A stretch of DNA of 64,000 nucleotides from Bordetella genomosp. 4. GTDB taxonomy: Bacteria > Pseudomonadota > Gammaproteobacteria > Burkholderiales > Burkholderiaceae_B. Positions 18,301 through 27,154 of this stretch are shown here, in pieces. Below the pieces are notes generated by a model. That model did no database searches, was not told where the DNA came from, and saw only the letters and a program-made list of their open reading frames with translations. Position numbers and translations under genes: made by a program. The DNA is taken from the NCBI RefSeq assembly GCF_002261185.1, contig NZ_NEVQ01000022.1, forward strand, positions 186,001 through 250,000. The letters are read 5' to 3'. Position 1 is the first letter of the stretch. Every line of letters starts with the position of its first letter.

Positions 18301-19436
18301 GCGGACACCGTCAGACTATCGCGAAACAAACGATTGAGATCATGCAGTAAACCGGCAGACGTCTCACCGGCTGCCAAAGCCTGGTTCAAACGCACGGAAG
18401 CAGCATGTTGAAATGCCATATAGCCGTTGTGCCGCGGCCGCACCCACGCGCCGTCCAGCGTCGCGCGCGTGGCGCGATAGAAATCTCCTGTCGCCGCATT
18501 GACCGCAGTGTCTTCCCACGCTTTGCCATGTCCGGCCTGCCCTCCAGCCGCGGTGTACAGGGTCCGCTGCGTGGTTTCACCGGCCACCCAATAGGCGAAA
18601 TCGGCCGCCTGCACGGCATGCTCGCGCAAGGCCGACACCGCAATGCCAGTCCCGCCCAAGGCCGAACCACGCGGTGCTCGCCCGGCTATGACAGGTATAT
18701 CCGCAAACGCAATGCGTTGCTCTCGGAATCCCTCGATAGCGTAATTCACGTAGCCATAAATCAAAGGTACGCACGCCACGCGAGACTGCGGTGTAGCCGC
18801 CTCTTCGAATACAGCAATGGGATCCATGCCGAAATTGTCGGCGGGCACCAGCGCTGCCAACTCGCGTAATCGCTCATAAGCCTCATGCGGCGCATCGCCG
18901 CTGAACAACTCGGGCCCCGTGACACTGGTCAGTCCGCCCAGATGAGCGGACAAGGTGTACAACACCATCAGCGAATGAGGGGGCCGCAAGGGGCAGGCGA
19001 CTGCGCCTTGTTTAGCGAGCGTCATCACATCATCCCAGTCCCGCAGGGGTTGTGCCAAACGCCCCGGGATCCAGGCCTGGACTTGCGTGGCCGCATCAAT
19101 AGGCAGCGCCCAGATGCGTCCATCCCATTGATAGCTTTGCAGCGATGCGCCCACGGCGTCACGCGCAATAGCGTTCAGATCAGCCTGACGCTGAGGCTCG
19201 TCCAACGGTGCCAGGCAATGCTCCTGTGTGATCTGTCCGACATGAGGATGATCGATCACGATGAGATCGAACTGGCGAGCCAATTCTTGAACAGGGAAGG
19301 ACTCGAAGTCTTGCAAGGACCGGCGATGCCAGACGATATCGACCTGTGTCCGCGCTTTCCATTGCTGGGCGCAAGCCACTAGCGGGTCATAGCCACGCGG
19401 ATGATCCCAGGTCATGCCATGTAGGGTGAGCATCAT
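18297..19436 (-). CDS. solute-binding-fold protein without signal peptide
   Basis: 379 residues. It resembles extracellular solute-binding protein family 1: a short GxTWDHPRG N terminus, QFDLIVIDHPHVGQ near residue 65, and a sugar-binding-protein-like C-terminal helical region. No hydrophobic signal peptide or lipobox precedes the mature-like sequence, and no ABC permease is nearby, so it should stay in the cytosol. It is translationally coupled to the CoA-transferase downstream and follows the TRAP permease by 16 bp. It may be an intracellular ligand binder or an enzyme on that fold; I cannot assign a reaction. The start is ATG 19436; a TTG at 19445 is possible. Confidence 0.7.
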   Translation of the reverse strand: MMLTLHGMTWDHPRGYDPLVACAQQWKARTQVDIVWHRRSLQDFESFPVQELARQFDLIVIDHPHVGQITQEHCLAPLDEPQRQADLNAIARDAVGASLQSYQWDGRIWALPIDAATQVQAWIPGRLAQPLRDWDDVMTLAKQGAVACPLRPPHSLMVLYTLSAHLGGLTSVTGPELFSGDAPHEAYERLRELAALVPADNFGMDPIAVFEEAATPQSRVACVPLIYGYVNYAIEGFREQRIAFADIPVIAGRAPRGSALGGTGIAVSALREHAVQAADFAYWVAGETTQRTLYTAAGGQAGHGKAWEDTAVNAATGDFYRATRATLDGAWVRPRHNGYMAFQHAASVRLNQALAAGETSAGLLHDLNRLFRDSLTVSA

Positions 19437-19452
19437 TATCAACAATCAAGGG

Positions 19453-20766
19453 TTACTGAACGGCAACACCGCCATAGATCAAATCCGGCAGCCACAACGT
19501 AATACCGGGAAAGGCCGACAGCAGCACGAGCAGCAGCATCATCATGGCCAGATAAGGCAGGACCTCGCGCGCGTACTCGCCCATCCGGACACGCAAGACC
19601 TGCGACGAGATATACATCAGCCCGCCGACAGGGGGCGTGATGCCCGCGATGGTCAGGTTGGTGATCATGACAATGCCGAAATGCACCTTGTCGATCTGCG
19701 AGTGATCGATGATAGGCAGCAGCATCGGCGTCAGGATGATCAGCGCGGCAGAGCCTTCGATGGCCGTGCCCAGCAGAATCAGGGTCACGTTGATCAACAG
19801 CAGCATGGTGAGGGGATCGGATGTCGCCCCCGCCAGCCACGAGGACATCGATTGCGGCACTTGCTCCCACGTGAGATAAAAGCCGAAAGCCGATGCGGCG
19901 CAAATCATCATCATCACGGCGCTGGCATCGCGTGCGGACTCGGCCAACACACCCGGCAAGTCCCGCATCCGGATTTCCCGATAGCCCAGCACCGCCACCA
20001 ACAGTACATACAGCACGACGATGGCGCCCGACTCGGTGGTGGTGAATAAGCCATACCGCGTCCCCGCAAAAATCACCACGGGGATCGACAAGGCCCACAA
20101 CCCATCGATGACAGCTTTGGATATCTCGCCCGCGCTGGCTCTGGTCGCACGTTGTGCGGTGTAGCCTCGCCGCCGCGCCACGACGTGCGTTGTCAGCATC
20201 AGGCCGACCGCCAACAGCAGCCCTGGTACGACACCCGCAGCAAACAATCTGCCGATCGAGGTCTCGGACAAGAATCCGTAGATGATCAAACCGATAGAGG
20301 GCGGGATCAACGCCGTGATGATGGCGGCGGACGAGGTAATCACCGCGGCAAAGGCACGGCTATATCCCCGCTGCGCCATTTGATTGCCTATGGTTTTGGC
20401 CAGCATGGCAGCATCCGCATTCGCCGACGCAGTCAGGCCGCCCAGCAATGTCCCGAGCACCGTACACATTTGCGCCAGCGCGCCGGTCATATGCCCCACC
20501 AGCACTTCGGCCACATTCATCAGGCGCCGCGTGATTCCCGAGGCGTTCATGATGCATCCGGCCAGCACAAACAAGGGCAACGCCAGCAGTGACACTGACT
20601 CTGTTCCCGCCGCCATTTCCTGGGCGAAATTGGCCACGGGCATGGTGTCCATATTGAGCAGAAAAAAACTCAATGCCGCAATGGCCATGCTCCAGGTGAT
20701 GGGTGTCTGCAGGAACAGCAGCACCAGCATCAAGATCGACGGCAGCCATAAATGCATCCACGTCAT
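19453..20766 (-). CDS. dctM: TRAP transporter large permease (DctM)
   Basis: 437 residues with about 12 membrane segments. Family motifs include the glycine-rich GTLLGGLTASANADAAMLAKTIG region and LIPPSIGLIIYG in the first half, and a matching ITPPVGGLMY in the second half. It is the sodium-driven channel subunit of a tripartite transporter for an organic acid. The ATG at 20766 overlaps the DctQ stop as ATGA; the longer open frame upstream reads through DctQ in another frame and is not real. Confidence 0.92.
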   Translation of the reverse strand: MTWMHLWLPSILMLVLLFLQTPITWSMAIAALSFFLLNMDTMPVANFAQEMAAGTESVSLLALPLFVLAGCIMNASGITRRLMNVAEVLVGHMTGALAQMCTVLGTLLGGLTASANADAAMLAKTIGNQMAQRGYSRAFAAVITSSAAIITALIPPSIGLIIYGFLSETSIGRLFAAGVVPGLLLAVGLMLTTHVVARRRGYTAQRATRASAGEISKAVIDGLWALSIPVVIFAGTRYGLFTTTESGAIVVLYVLLVAVLGYREIRMRDLPGVLAESARDASAVMMMICAASAFGFYLTWEQVPQSMSSWLAGATSDPLTMLLLINVTLILLGTAIEGSAALIILTPMLLPIIDHSQIDKVHFGIVMITNLTIAGITPPVGGLMYISSQVLRVRMGEYAREVLPYLAMMMLLLVLLSAFPGITLWLPDLIYGGVAVQ

Positions 20767-21281
20767 AGCGGCACCTCGGCATGTTGTTCTTGGGCCATCC
20801 ATCCATGACGCCACGGGCGCAGTAATACATGCTGCAGCAACATCATCGCCGACGCGATCGCCAACGGCGCATACACCACGGAGCGCGGCATGCTGAGAGC
20901 GACCGTCAAAATGCCGTGCGCCAATACGGCCTGCAACGCGAACAATGCCGTCATGGCGGCAAAGAACGCAGCCAACAGCACCCAATTGCAGATGGCAATC
21001 ACGCGCCGCACCGGCAGCGAAAAACACGCAGTCAACACATCAATATCCGCATGCATGCGGCGCCGCACACCGGCTGCAGCGCCGAAAAACACCATCCACG
21101 CAAACGCCATCACGGCGACCTCAAAGGTCCACGATGCGGGTTGAGGCAACACATACCGTGTCACGACGCCCCATGCAATAGCGAACACGATAGCCAGCAA
21201 ACAACATACGGCAATCAGCTCATCCAGACGGCGCAAGCTCAGCAGCGGGCCTTCGTTCGCTGCGGTAACGGCTTCACTCAC
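20763..21281 (-). CDS. dctQ: TRAP transporter small permease (DctQ)
   Basis: 172 residues with four hydrophobic segments, the DctQ norm. It has the characteristic W-x-F-E motif (SWTFEVAVMAFAWMVFFGAAAGVRRR) and a hydrophilic C terminus. It forms the membrane complex with DctM. It starts 12 bp after the binding-protein gene and is translationally coupled to dctM. Confidence 0.9.
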   Translation of the reverse strand: MSEAVTAANEGPLLSLRRLDELIAVCCLLAIVFAIAWGVVTRYVLPQPASWTFEVAVMAFAWMVFFGAAAGVRRRMHADIDVLTACFSLPVRRVIAICNWVLLAAFFAAMTALFALQAVLAHGILTVALSMPRSVVYAPLAIASAMMLLQHVLLRPWRHGWMAQEQHAEVPL

Positions 21282-21292
21282 GGCAACGCCCC

Positions 21293-22267
21293 TCAGTTAC
21301 CCATGGCCGCGCGTACGCGATCCACCATGCCGGGCGTCAAACCCTTGATATTTCCATAAGCGCTGCGCGCTTTCTCGGAGAAAGCCTTGACGTCGACATC
21401 CGTGACGATCTCGACACCGTGACGTTTGAGTTCTTCTGCATAGGCGGCGTCCGACTCCAGCGTTGCTTTTGTCAGTTCCTGGCCAGCACGCTTGCCTTCT
21501 TCCAGCAAGATGGTCTGCAGATCAGGCGAGAGGCTGTTGAAAAACTGCGTGCTGGTGGCAAACGCCGCGAACATGATCTGGTGGCTGGTCATGGAAACGA
21601 CCTTGCGTACCTCGTACAGCTTGGAACCCGCCAGAGAACCGAAATTGGCCTCTGCCGCATCCACGACCCCGGTCTGCAAGGCGTTGTAGACCTCGCTCCA
21701 GGGCAGGTCGGTGGGCCGGGCATCCAACGCAGTGAACGTCTCCAGCATGATCGGCGATGGCGGCACACGGATGGTCATGCCCTGCATGTCCGCAGGTTTG
21801 CGTACGGCTTTGTTGGCAATCACGTGACGATAGCCAAACAGGCCGTCCGCCATGATCAGCTTGATGCCCTGCGCCTCGAGTTTGCCCGACAGTTCAGCAA
21901 AGACGTCAGACGCGAACAGGCGATTGGCTTCGTCCAGATTGCTGTACATGTATGGCCCGGCCAGAATCCCCAAGTCCGGCACGAACTGGCTGAGTTGTCC
22001 GTAGTCGGTCACGTTCACAATGCGTGCGCCGCTCTTGAGCATCTCGTTCACTTTCTTTTGAGCGCCCAGCTGATCGCCCGTGAACAGGGGCAGCTTCAGC
22101 TTGCCGCCGGACCGCTCCTCTACGCGTTGCGCAAAGGCCTTCATCGTTTTCACGACGGGCTCATTCGGGTTGACCTGCGAAGTCGCAAAACGCACCGTTT
22201 GCGCGGCGGCGGAACCGAAAGCTCCCAGGCACAGCACCGCGGCCAGCGCCAAATGGCGGATTTTCAT
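21293..22267 (-). CDS. dctP: TRAP transporter periplasmic solute-binding protein (DctP family)
   Basis: 324 residues. It has a cleavable signal peptide (Lys/Arg start, LALAAVLCLGAFGS, AAAQ cleavage site). The mature DctP fold includes the conserved arginine that binds the ligand carboxylate in MTIRVPPSPIMLETFTALDARP, then PLPWSEVYNALQTGVVDAAE. It captures the substrate in the periplasm for DctQM. The start is ATG 22267 with AAGGAGA upstream. It is the first gene of the minus-strand operon, divergent from the CaiB-MaoC-IclR genes. Confidence 0.92.
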   Translation of the reverse strand: MKIRHLALAAVLCLGAFGSAAAQTVRFATSQVNPNEPVVKTMKAFAQRVEERSGGKLKLPLFTGDQLGAQKKVNEMLKSGARIVNVTDYGQLSQFVPDLGILAGPYMYSNLDEANRLFASDVFAELSGKLEAQGIKLIMADGLFGYRHVIANKAVRKPADMQGMTIRVPPSPIMLETFTALDARPTDLPWSEVYNALQTGVVDAAEANFGSLAGSKLYEVRKVVSMTSHQIMFAAFATSTQFFNSLSPDLQTILLEEGKRAGQELTKATLESDAAYAEELKRHGVEIVTDVDVKAFSEKARSAYGNIKGLTPGMVDRVRAAMGN

Positions 22268-22340
22268 GGCTTGTCTCCTTGTTGCCACTCGGGCATGTTT
22301 ATTTAAATATTAATTTCTTGTTTATATACAAAATTCTAAG

Positions 22341-22358
22341 CTGGCAAAATTTTGCCAG
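22341..22358. promoter_or_regulatory. perfect 18-bp palindrome, candidate operator
   Basis: CTGGCAAAATTTTGCCAG is exactly self-complementary. It lies between the divergent TRAP and CaiB operons in an AT-rich stretch. The TGG-N-AAA...TTT-N-CCA pattern resembles IclR-family operators, and an IclR gene closes the plus-strand operon. Binding is inference. Confidence 0.55.
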
Positions 22359-22391
22359 TCAAGCAAATTTATCGACCCATATTGGATTGAC

Positions 22392-22411
22392 TAGGTTCAT
22401 ATATAAACCTA
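22392..22411. promoter_or_regulatory. second near-palindrome, candidate operator
   Basis: TAGGTTCATATATAAACCTA is self-complementary at 18 of 20 positions. It is centred about 52 bp from the first palindrome (near five helical turns) and 45 bp before the CaiB start, so it could overlap that promoter. Confidence 0.5.
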
Positions 22412-22455
22412 ATATTTTTCAACAAACAAAACCGTCAACGATAAATAGAGGCAAC

Positions 22456-23631
22456 ATGGAGGCACACGATCTTCCCTTGGCGGGGCTCGTGGTTCTGGAT
22501 TTCAGTCAGTATCTGGCTGGCCCCTCGTGCGCGATGCGACTGGCCGATTTGGGAGCCGATGTCATCAAGGTCGAACGCCCCCAGGGCGGCGACGCGTGCC
22601 GTGGCCTGGTCGTGGCTGACCAGATGCACGATGGCGACAGCGCCCTGTTCCACACCATCAACCGCAACAAGCGCAGTTTTGCCGCAGACCTGAAAGACCC
22701 CGGCGATCTCGCACGCGTGGTCGCCCTGGTACGCCAGGCCGATGTGATGATTCATAATTTCCGCCCCGGCGTCATGGAGCGCATCGGGTTGGATTACCCT
22801 TCGGCCTCGGCCATCAACCCGCGCCTGGTGTATGCCAGCATCACGGGATATGGCGCCGAAGGACCTTGGCAAGACAAGCCCGGCCAGGACCTGTTGGTGC
22901 AGTCGCTGTCCGGCCTCGCCTGGCTGGCGGGCAATGACGCAGATCCGCCAACGCCTGCCGGCGTCTCGGTCGTGGACATCCTCACTGGCGCCCATCTGGC
23001 GCAAGGCATCCTGGCGGCGCTGCTGCGCCGCGCCGTTCACGGACGCGGCGCGCAGGTCGAGGCCAGCCTGTTGGAGTCCGCGCTGGACCTTCAATTCGAA
23101 CCGTTCACTGCGTTCCTGAATGATCCGTCCGGCCTGCAACCTCGTCGCAGCGCGGTCAGCCACGCCAATGTGCATGCCGCTGCCCCATACGGCATCTATG
23201 CAACCGCGGACGGACATCTGGCGCTGGCCATGGGCGCCCTGGATCGCCTTGGAGCGTTGCTGGAATGCGAGCCGCTGCGCGTGGCCGCAGCAGCGGCACC
23301 CGACACCTGGTTCAGCCGCCGGGATGATTTCAAGCACCTCCTGGCCGAACACTTGCGCACGCAAAGCACGGCGTATTGGCTAGCGCGGCTGGAACCTGCC
23401 GGCATCTGGTGCGCCGACGTCCTGACATGGCCGGAGCTGGTTGCGCACCCTGGCTTCACGGTTCTGGACATGGTGCAGGAAATCACAAGCGACAGCGGGG
23501 CCCGCATGCGCACAACGCGCTGCCCGATCCGTATCGATGGCAAGCCCTTGCGTCACGCCCGTGGCGCCCCACGGCTGGGCGCGCATACCCAAGACATCGT
23601 CACCGCCTTTGGCCTGCCATCGGCGCAATGA
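22456..23631 (+). CDS. CaiB/BaiF (class III) CoA-transferase
   Basis: 391 residues. It starts [24 protein letters not shown], with [14 protein letters not shown] and the presumed catalytic Asp in [10 protein letters not shown]. It is the paralogue of the transferase at 17074-18300. The ATG at 22456 is chosen because AGAGG precedes it and the conserved domain begins about ten residues later; the AT-rich open frame upstream is promoter DNA. With the MaoC hydratase next to it, it probably activates an imported carboxylic acid to its CoA ester. Confidence 0.85.
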   Translation: MEAHDLPLAGLVVLDFSQYLAGPSCAMRLADLGADVIKVERPQGGDACRGLVVADQMHDGDSALFHTINRNKRSFAADLKDPGDLARVVALVRQADVMIHNFRPGVMERIGLDYPSASAINPRLVYASITGYGAEGPWQDKPGQDLLVQSLSGLAWLAGNDADPPTPAGVSVVDILTGAHLAQGILAALLRRAVHGRGAQVEASLLESALDLQFEPFTAFLNDPSGLQPRRSAVSHANVHAAAPYGIYATADGHLALAMGALDRLGALLECEPLRVAAAAAPDTWFSRRDDFKHLLAEHLRTQSTAYWLARLEPAGIWCADVLTWPELVAHPGFTVLDMVQEITSDSGARMRTTRCPIRIDGKPLRHARGAPRLGAHTQDIVTAFGLPSAQ

Positions 23632-23647
23632 CCTCCCGGAGATCGAC

Positions 23648-24094
23648 ATGAGCCAGGACATTTACTTCGAAGATTACGTCATCGGCAGCGAGCGCCGCAC
23701 CCAGGGCCGCACCATTACCGAAACCGATATCGTGCTGCACGCTGGGCAGACAGGGGATTTTTTCCCCCATCACATGGACGCAGCATGGTGCGCGACACAG
23801 CCGTTCAAACAACGCATCGCCCATGGCACGTTGATTTTCAGCGTAGGCATCGGCCTGACCGCGGGCCAGGTCAACCCGCGGGCAATGTCGTATGGATATG
23901 ACCGCCTGCGTTTTGTGAAGCCGGTCTTTATTGGCGATACCATTTATGCTCGTGTCGAGATTACAGACAAGCGCGATCATCCCAAACGAACCGAGCATGG
24001 CATCGTGACCGAGACCGTCACCATGATCAACCAGCATGACGAGGTGGTCCTGGTGTGCGATCACTTGCACTTGGTCGAACGGAGAACGCGTTAA
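23648..24094 (+). CDS. MaoC-family enoyl-CoA hydratase/dehydratase
   Basis: 148 residues with a single hot-dog domain. It contains the hydratase-2 signature in [18 protein letters not shown] (a variant of D-x4-H), [14 protein letters not shown], and a C-terminal beta strand with [13 protein letters not shown]. It should hydrate or dehydrate a 2-enoyl/3-hydroxyacyl-CoA. It starts 16 bp after the CoA-transferase, with GGAG 7 nt before the ATG. Mesaconyl-CoA or methylmalyl-CoA type substrates are plausible but unproven. Confidence 0.85.
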   Translation: MSQDIYFEDYVIGSERRTQGRTITETDIVLHAGQTGDFFPHHMDAAWCATQPFKQRIAHGTLIFSVGIGLTAGQVNPRAMSYGYDRLRFVKPVFIGDTIYARVEITDKRDHPKRTEHGIVTETVTMINQHDEVVLVCDHLHLVERRTR

Positions 24095-24127
24095 GATTCG
24101 CGCAATCCACCGTCCCGCCCCGCCTTT

Positions 24128-24949
24128 ATGCCCAAAACAGCCTCCCCCACACCGGACGACAACAAGAAAAACAAGTACTCCGTCCCAGCGGTAGAAAAAG
24201 CGCTGGACGTGCTTGAGCACCTGTCCGACCGGGCAGTGCCCCTGACTCAATCGCAAATTGCGCGCGCGCTGGGACGGCAGCCGGGCGAGATTTTTCGCAT
24301 GCTGACCTGTCTGGAATCGCGCGGTTACCTGCGGCGCGACCCTGTCAACGGCGGCTACAGCCTGACACTGAAACTGTTCGAACTCAGCCGCGCACATTCG
24401 CCGCATGACAAGCTCCTGCAAACGGCGCAGCCCCTGATGCGCGAGTTAGCCGACACCATAGGCGAGTCGTGTCACCTCTGCGTGCTGCACCGGGGCCAGG
24501 TCATGGTGCTGGCCCAGGAACAAAGCCCGCAACCCTTTCGCCTGTCGGTTGAGGCCGGCTCATTGCACTCCCCGGTCTTGACCACATCGGGGCGCGTGCT
24601 GCTGGCCCATTTACCGGCAGCCGAACGCGATACCCTGTTGAATCAACGGGCCGACTTTGTCAGCATGCCTTCTGCCGGACGCCGTCAGTTCCTGGCACAA
24701 TTGGAGGTTATTCGCGATCGCGGATACGAGTACGCAGATGGCGAAAAATTCGTCGGCGGCCTGGACCTGGGTGTTCCCGTTGGCACACCTCACTCGCAGA
24801 CTCAAGCCGCGCTGACGGTGGCAACACTAAAGCGCCGGGATGGCCCAGACCTGCTGGAGGCGCTGCCTCGCCTGACCCGCTGTGCTCAAGACATCGCTCA
24901 TCAGGCGGGCTTGCTCATGCACGAGACCGCCGGTGAGCTATCCGCATAA
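24128..24949 (+). CDS. IclR-family transcriptional regulator
   Basis: 273 residues. An N-terminal winged helix-turn-helix (VEKALDVLEHLSDRAVPLTQSQIARALG and RGYLRRDPVNGGYSL) precedes the IclR effector domain with LHSPVLTTSGRVLLAHLP and a C-terminal GGLDLGVPVG segment. These proteins usually sense a small organic acid or its CoA ester. It lies 33 bp after the MaoC gene in the same orientation, so it is probably autoregulated together with both divergent operons through the palindromes at 22.34-22.41 kb. Confidence 0.9.
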   Translation: MPKTASPTPDDNKKNKYSVPAVEKALDVLEHLSDRAVPLTQSQIARALGRQPGEIFRMLTCLESRGYLRRDPVNGGYSLTLKLFELSRAHSPHDKLLQTAQPLMRELADTIGESCHLCVLHRGQVMVLAQEQSPQPFRLSVEAGSLHSPVLTTSGRVLLAHLPAAERDTLLNQRADFVSMPSAGRRQFLAQLEVIRDRGYEYADGEKFVGGLDLGVPVGTPHSQTQAALTVATLKRRDGPDLLEALPRLTRCAQDIAHQAGLLMHETAGELSA

Positions 24950-24964
24950 CTCATCAATACTGCC

Positions 24965-25459
24965 ATGTCCGCCTTGCCTCGCCTGACTCTCGTCGTCGCC
25001 TATTCTGAAAACCGTGTGATTGGCCGCGACAATGCGTTGCCCTGGAAACTGCCGGGCGATCTGGCGCACTTCAAACGGACCACGCTGGGCAGCCCGATCA
25101 TCATGGGCCGCAAGACATGGGAATCATTGGGACGCCCGTTGCCGGGACGCACGAACGTGGTCGTGAGCCGTAATACGGAATATGCCGCGCCGGGTGCTGT
25201 CGTGGTGCCCACGCTGCACGCCGCAGTTCAAGCCTGTGGCGATGTAGCCGATGCCTACGTTATCGGCGGCGCCCAGATTTATGAACAAGCCCTGTCCCTC
25301 GCGCAGCGACTGATTGCCACCGAAGTGCATGCCGTTGTTGAGGGCGATGCGTTTTTCCCTGTATTGCCCGCTGAACAATGGCACGAAATATCGCGTGAAC
25401 CGCAGCCTGCCGAGAACGGCTACGCGTACGACTTTGTCGTGTACGAACGCCGGGCCTGA
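24965..25459 (+). CDS. folA: dihydrofolate reductase
   Basis: 164 residues, the normal bacterial length. It has NRVIGRDNALPWKLPGDLAHFK (Met20-loop region with the active-site acid Asp), IIMGRKTWESLGRPLPGRTNVVVSR (NADPH binding) and YVIGGAQIYEQAL. It regenerates tetrahydrofolate for thymidylate and purine synthesis. It follows the IclR gene by only 15 bp. In related bacteria it commonly follows thyA directly; here a transport and CoA-transferase module separates them. Confidence 0.95.
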   Translation: MSALPRLTLVVAYSENRVIGRDNALPWKLPGDLAHFKRTTLGSPIIMGRKTWESLGRPLPGRTNVVVSRNTEYAAPGAVVVPTLHAAVQACGDVADAYVIGGAQIYEQALSLAQRLIATEVHAVVEGDAFFPVLPAEQWHEISREPQPAENGYAYDFVVYERRA

Positions 25460-25582
25460 TCGTTATCGAAACGATGGTGCACGAACACTTGGCGATCATT
25501 GAGACAGTCACTGAATCCGAAGGCGCATGCCGTCTTGCGCCTATGCAGCGGCCTGGGATTCGATCGCAGGCCGCTGTCTCGA

Positions 25583-27007
25583 TCAGCGCTCGCCCGCCTG
25601 CATACGCTGCAAGAATCGCCATAACTGCGCGCCCTGCGAATACGCGACATTAAAGCGTATCCAGGGAATGTCCGCTTCATCGGGGTCGAAATAAGAACCC
25701 GGCGCCAGCCAGATACCGTCTTGCAACGCCAACTCGGCCAACGCATTGGCACCCGCATGCATACCGGACTCGGCCAAGCGAGCCCATAAGAACAGCCCGG
25801 CCTGCGGCCGCGACCACACCTGCATACCCAACTCATCCATCTGATGCGTCACCTGCGCATGAGCCTGAGCCAGACGCTCGCGCGTACGAACGATGTGCGC
25901 GCGGTAACGGCCCTCGCGGATCACCTGATGCACGACACGCTCCATGATCTCTGGCGAGGTCAGCCCCACCGCCATCTTCGTGCGGGCGATATCACGGATC
26001 AAATCCCGGTGCGCGGCGATGTAGCCCACGCGGACCGACGGGCTGATCACTTTGGAATAACCGCCGAGATACACCACGCGTTGCGCGCCGTCCAGCGCAG
26101 CCAATAGCGGCGCGGTACCCGGCATCAACTCGCGTGAGATATCGTCCTCGATGATCCAGAGATTATGTTGTTGCGCAGCCTGCAACACCCTGAATGCATT
26201 CGCCATGGTCATCACGGCGCCGGACGGATTTTGCAGCACCGTGTTGACGAACAATGCCCGCGGATGATGCGCCTCGGCCACCCGAGTCAACGCCTCGCAA
26301 TCGAGTCCTTCCGAGGTGCGCGGCACACTGACGATCCGCAGCCCCGCCAGGCGCAACAGCGGTAGCAGGTTCGCATAACACGGCTGCTCTACCAGCACCG
26401 TATCGCCCGGTCGCAGCAAGGTACGAATCACCACATCCAGACCATGCGCTACGCCCTGCGTCAGCACCACCTGATCCATCGTCACATCCAGCCCCTGCGT
26501 CGCGAGGCTGGCCGCTACCGTTTCACGCAATGGCGCATAGCCGTACGGATGTCCATAACCTGCAATACGCAAAGCCGGCACACGCCCCAGATGCCGCAAT
26601 GCTTGATGCAGGCCTTCCTCGTTCAGCCATTCGCCTGGCAACCATCCCCCGCCCGACTTGATGGGAATGGAATGGTCCGCATAAATGTCCGATAGCAGCC
26701 AGCCCGCATTCAGCCGTGGCGGCTGCCATGGCGTTGGCAATGCCTGCGCGTCCGACTTGGGCCGAGGCGCAACACGATAGCCGGCGCCGGGCCGCGCGAC
26801 CAGCCACCCTTGCGCCACCAGCCGGCTATAGGCGCCCGCCACCGTAAACGTGCTGAGCTGATAGGTCCGGGCAAAATCGCGAATAGACGGCACAGGCATG
26901 CCCGAACGCAGCGTCTGGTCCCGGATGGCGCTCACGTAGGCGTCGACGACCTGGTCCACCAGCGTCGGCGCCTGATGGCGGGTACGGACAGGCTGGAAAT
27001 CGAACAT
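25583..27007 (-). CDS. MocR/GabR-type PLP-dependent transcriptional regulator
   Basis: 474 residues. An N-terminal GntR-type winged helix (PSIRDFARTYQLSTFTVAGAYSRLVAQGWL) is linked to an aminotransferase fold type I domain. That domain has the PLP lysine in LGGYSKVISPSVRVGYI and the Asp of IIEDDISREL. Members sense an amino acid or amine through PLP and control neighbouring genes. It is divergent from the aminotransferase gene at 27155, which is its obvious target. The start is ATG 27007. Confidence 0.9.
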   Translation of the reverse strand: MFDFQPVRTRHQAPTLVDQVVDAYVSAIRDQTLRSGMPVPSIRDFARTYQLSTFTVAGAYSRLVAQGWLVARPGAGYRVAPRPKSDAQALPTPWQPPRLNAGWLLSDIYADHSIPIKSGGGWLPGEWLNEEGLHQALRHLGRVPALRIAGYGHPYGYAPLRETVAASLATQGLDVTMDQVVLTQGVAHGLDVVIRTLLRPGDTVLVEQPCYANLLPLLRLAGLRIVSVPRTSEGLDCEALTRVAEAHHPRALFVNTVLQNPSGAVMTMANAFRVLQAAQQHNLWIIEDDISRELMPGTAPLLAALDGAQRVVYLGGYSKVISPSVRVGYIAAHRDLIRDIARTKMAVGLTSPEIMERVVHQVIREGRYRAHIVRTRERLAQAHAQVTHQMDELGMQVWSRPQAGLFLWARLAESGMHAGANALAELALQDGIWLAPGSYFDPDEADIPWIRFNVAYSQGAQLWRFLQRMQAGER

Positions 27008-27012
27008 ATCAA

Positions 27013-27042
27013 TACAGTTGTAGAATTAAAACCAGTACAGTT
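27013..27042. promoter_or_regulatory. TACAGTT direct repeats in the MocR-aminotransferase intergenic region
   Basis: TACAGTT occurs at 27013-27019 and 27036-27042, 23 bp apart (about two helical turns). MocR-type dimers typically bind widely spaced direct repeats in just this position. Function is inferred from position and spacing. Confidence 0.45.
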
Positions 27043-27154
27043 CGCAAGCTTTGCACCCATTGTATATTTTCATCCTGTCCCGGCACGATCAGAATGGTTG
27101 CCATCCTGCTGCGTACCAGCGGCCCATCGCGCAGTTTCATCTGGAGCTTGCATC

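Noticed and set aside
18297-19436. Calling this an ABC transporter binding protein
   Set aside because: No signal peptide and no ABC permease or ATPase gene are nearby; the adjacent transporter is of the TRAP type with its own DctP.
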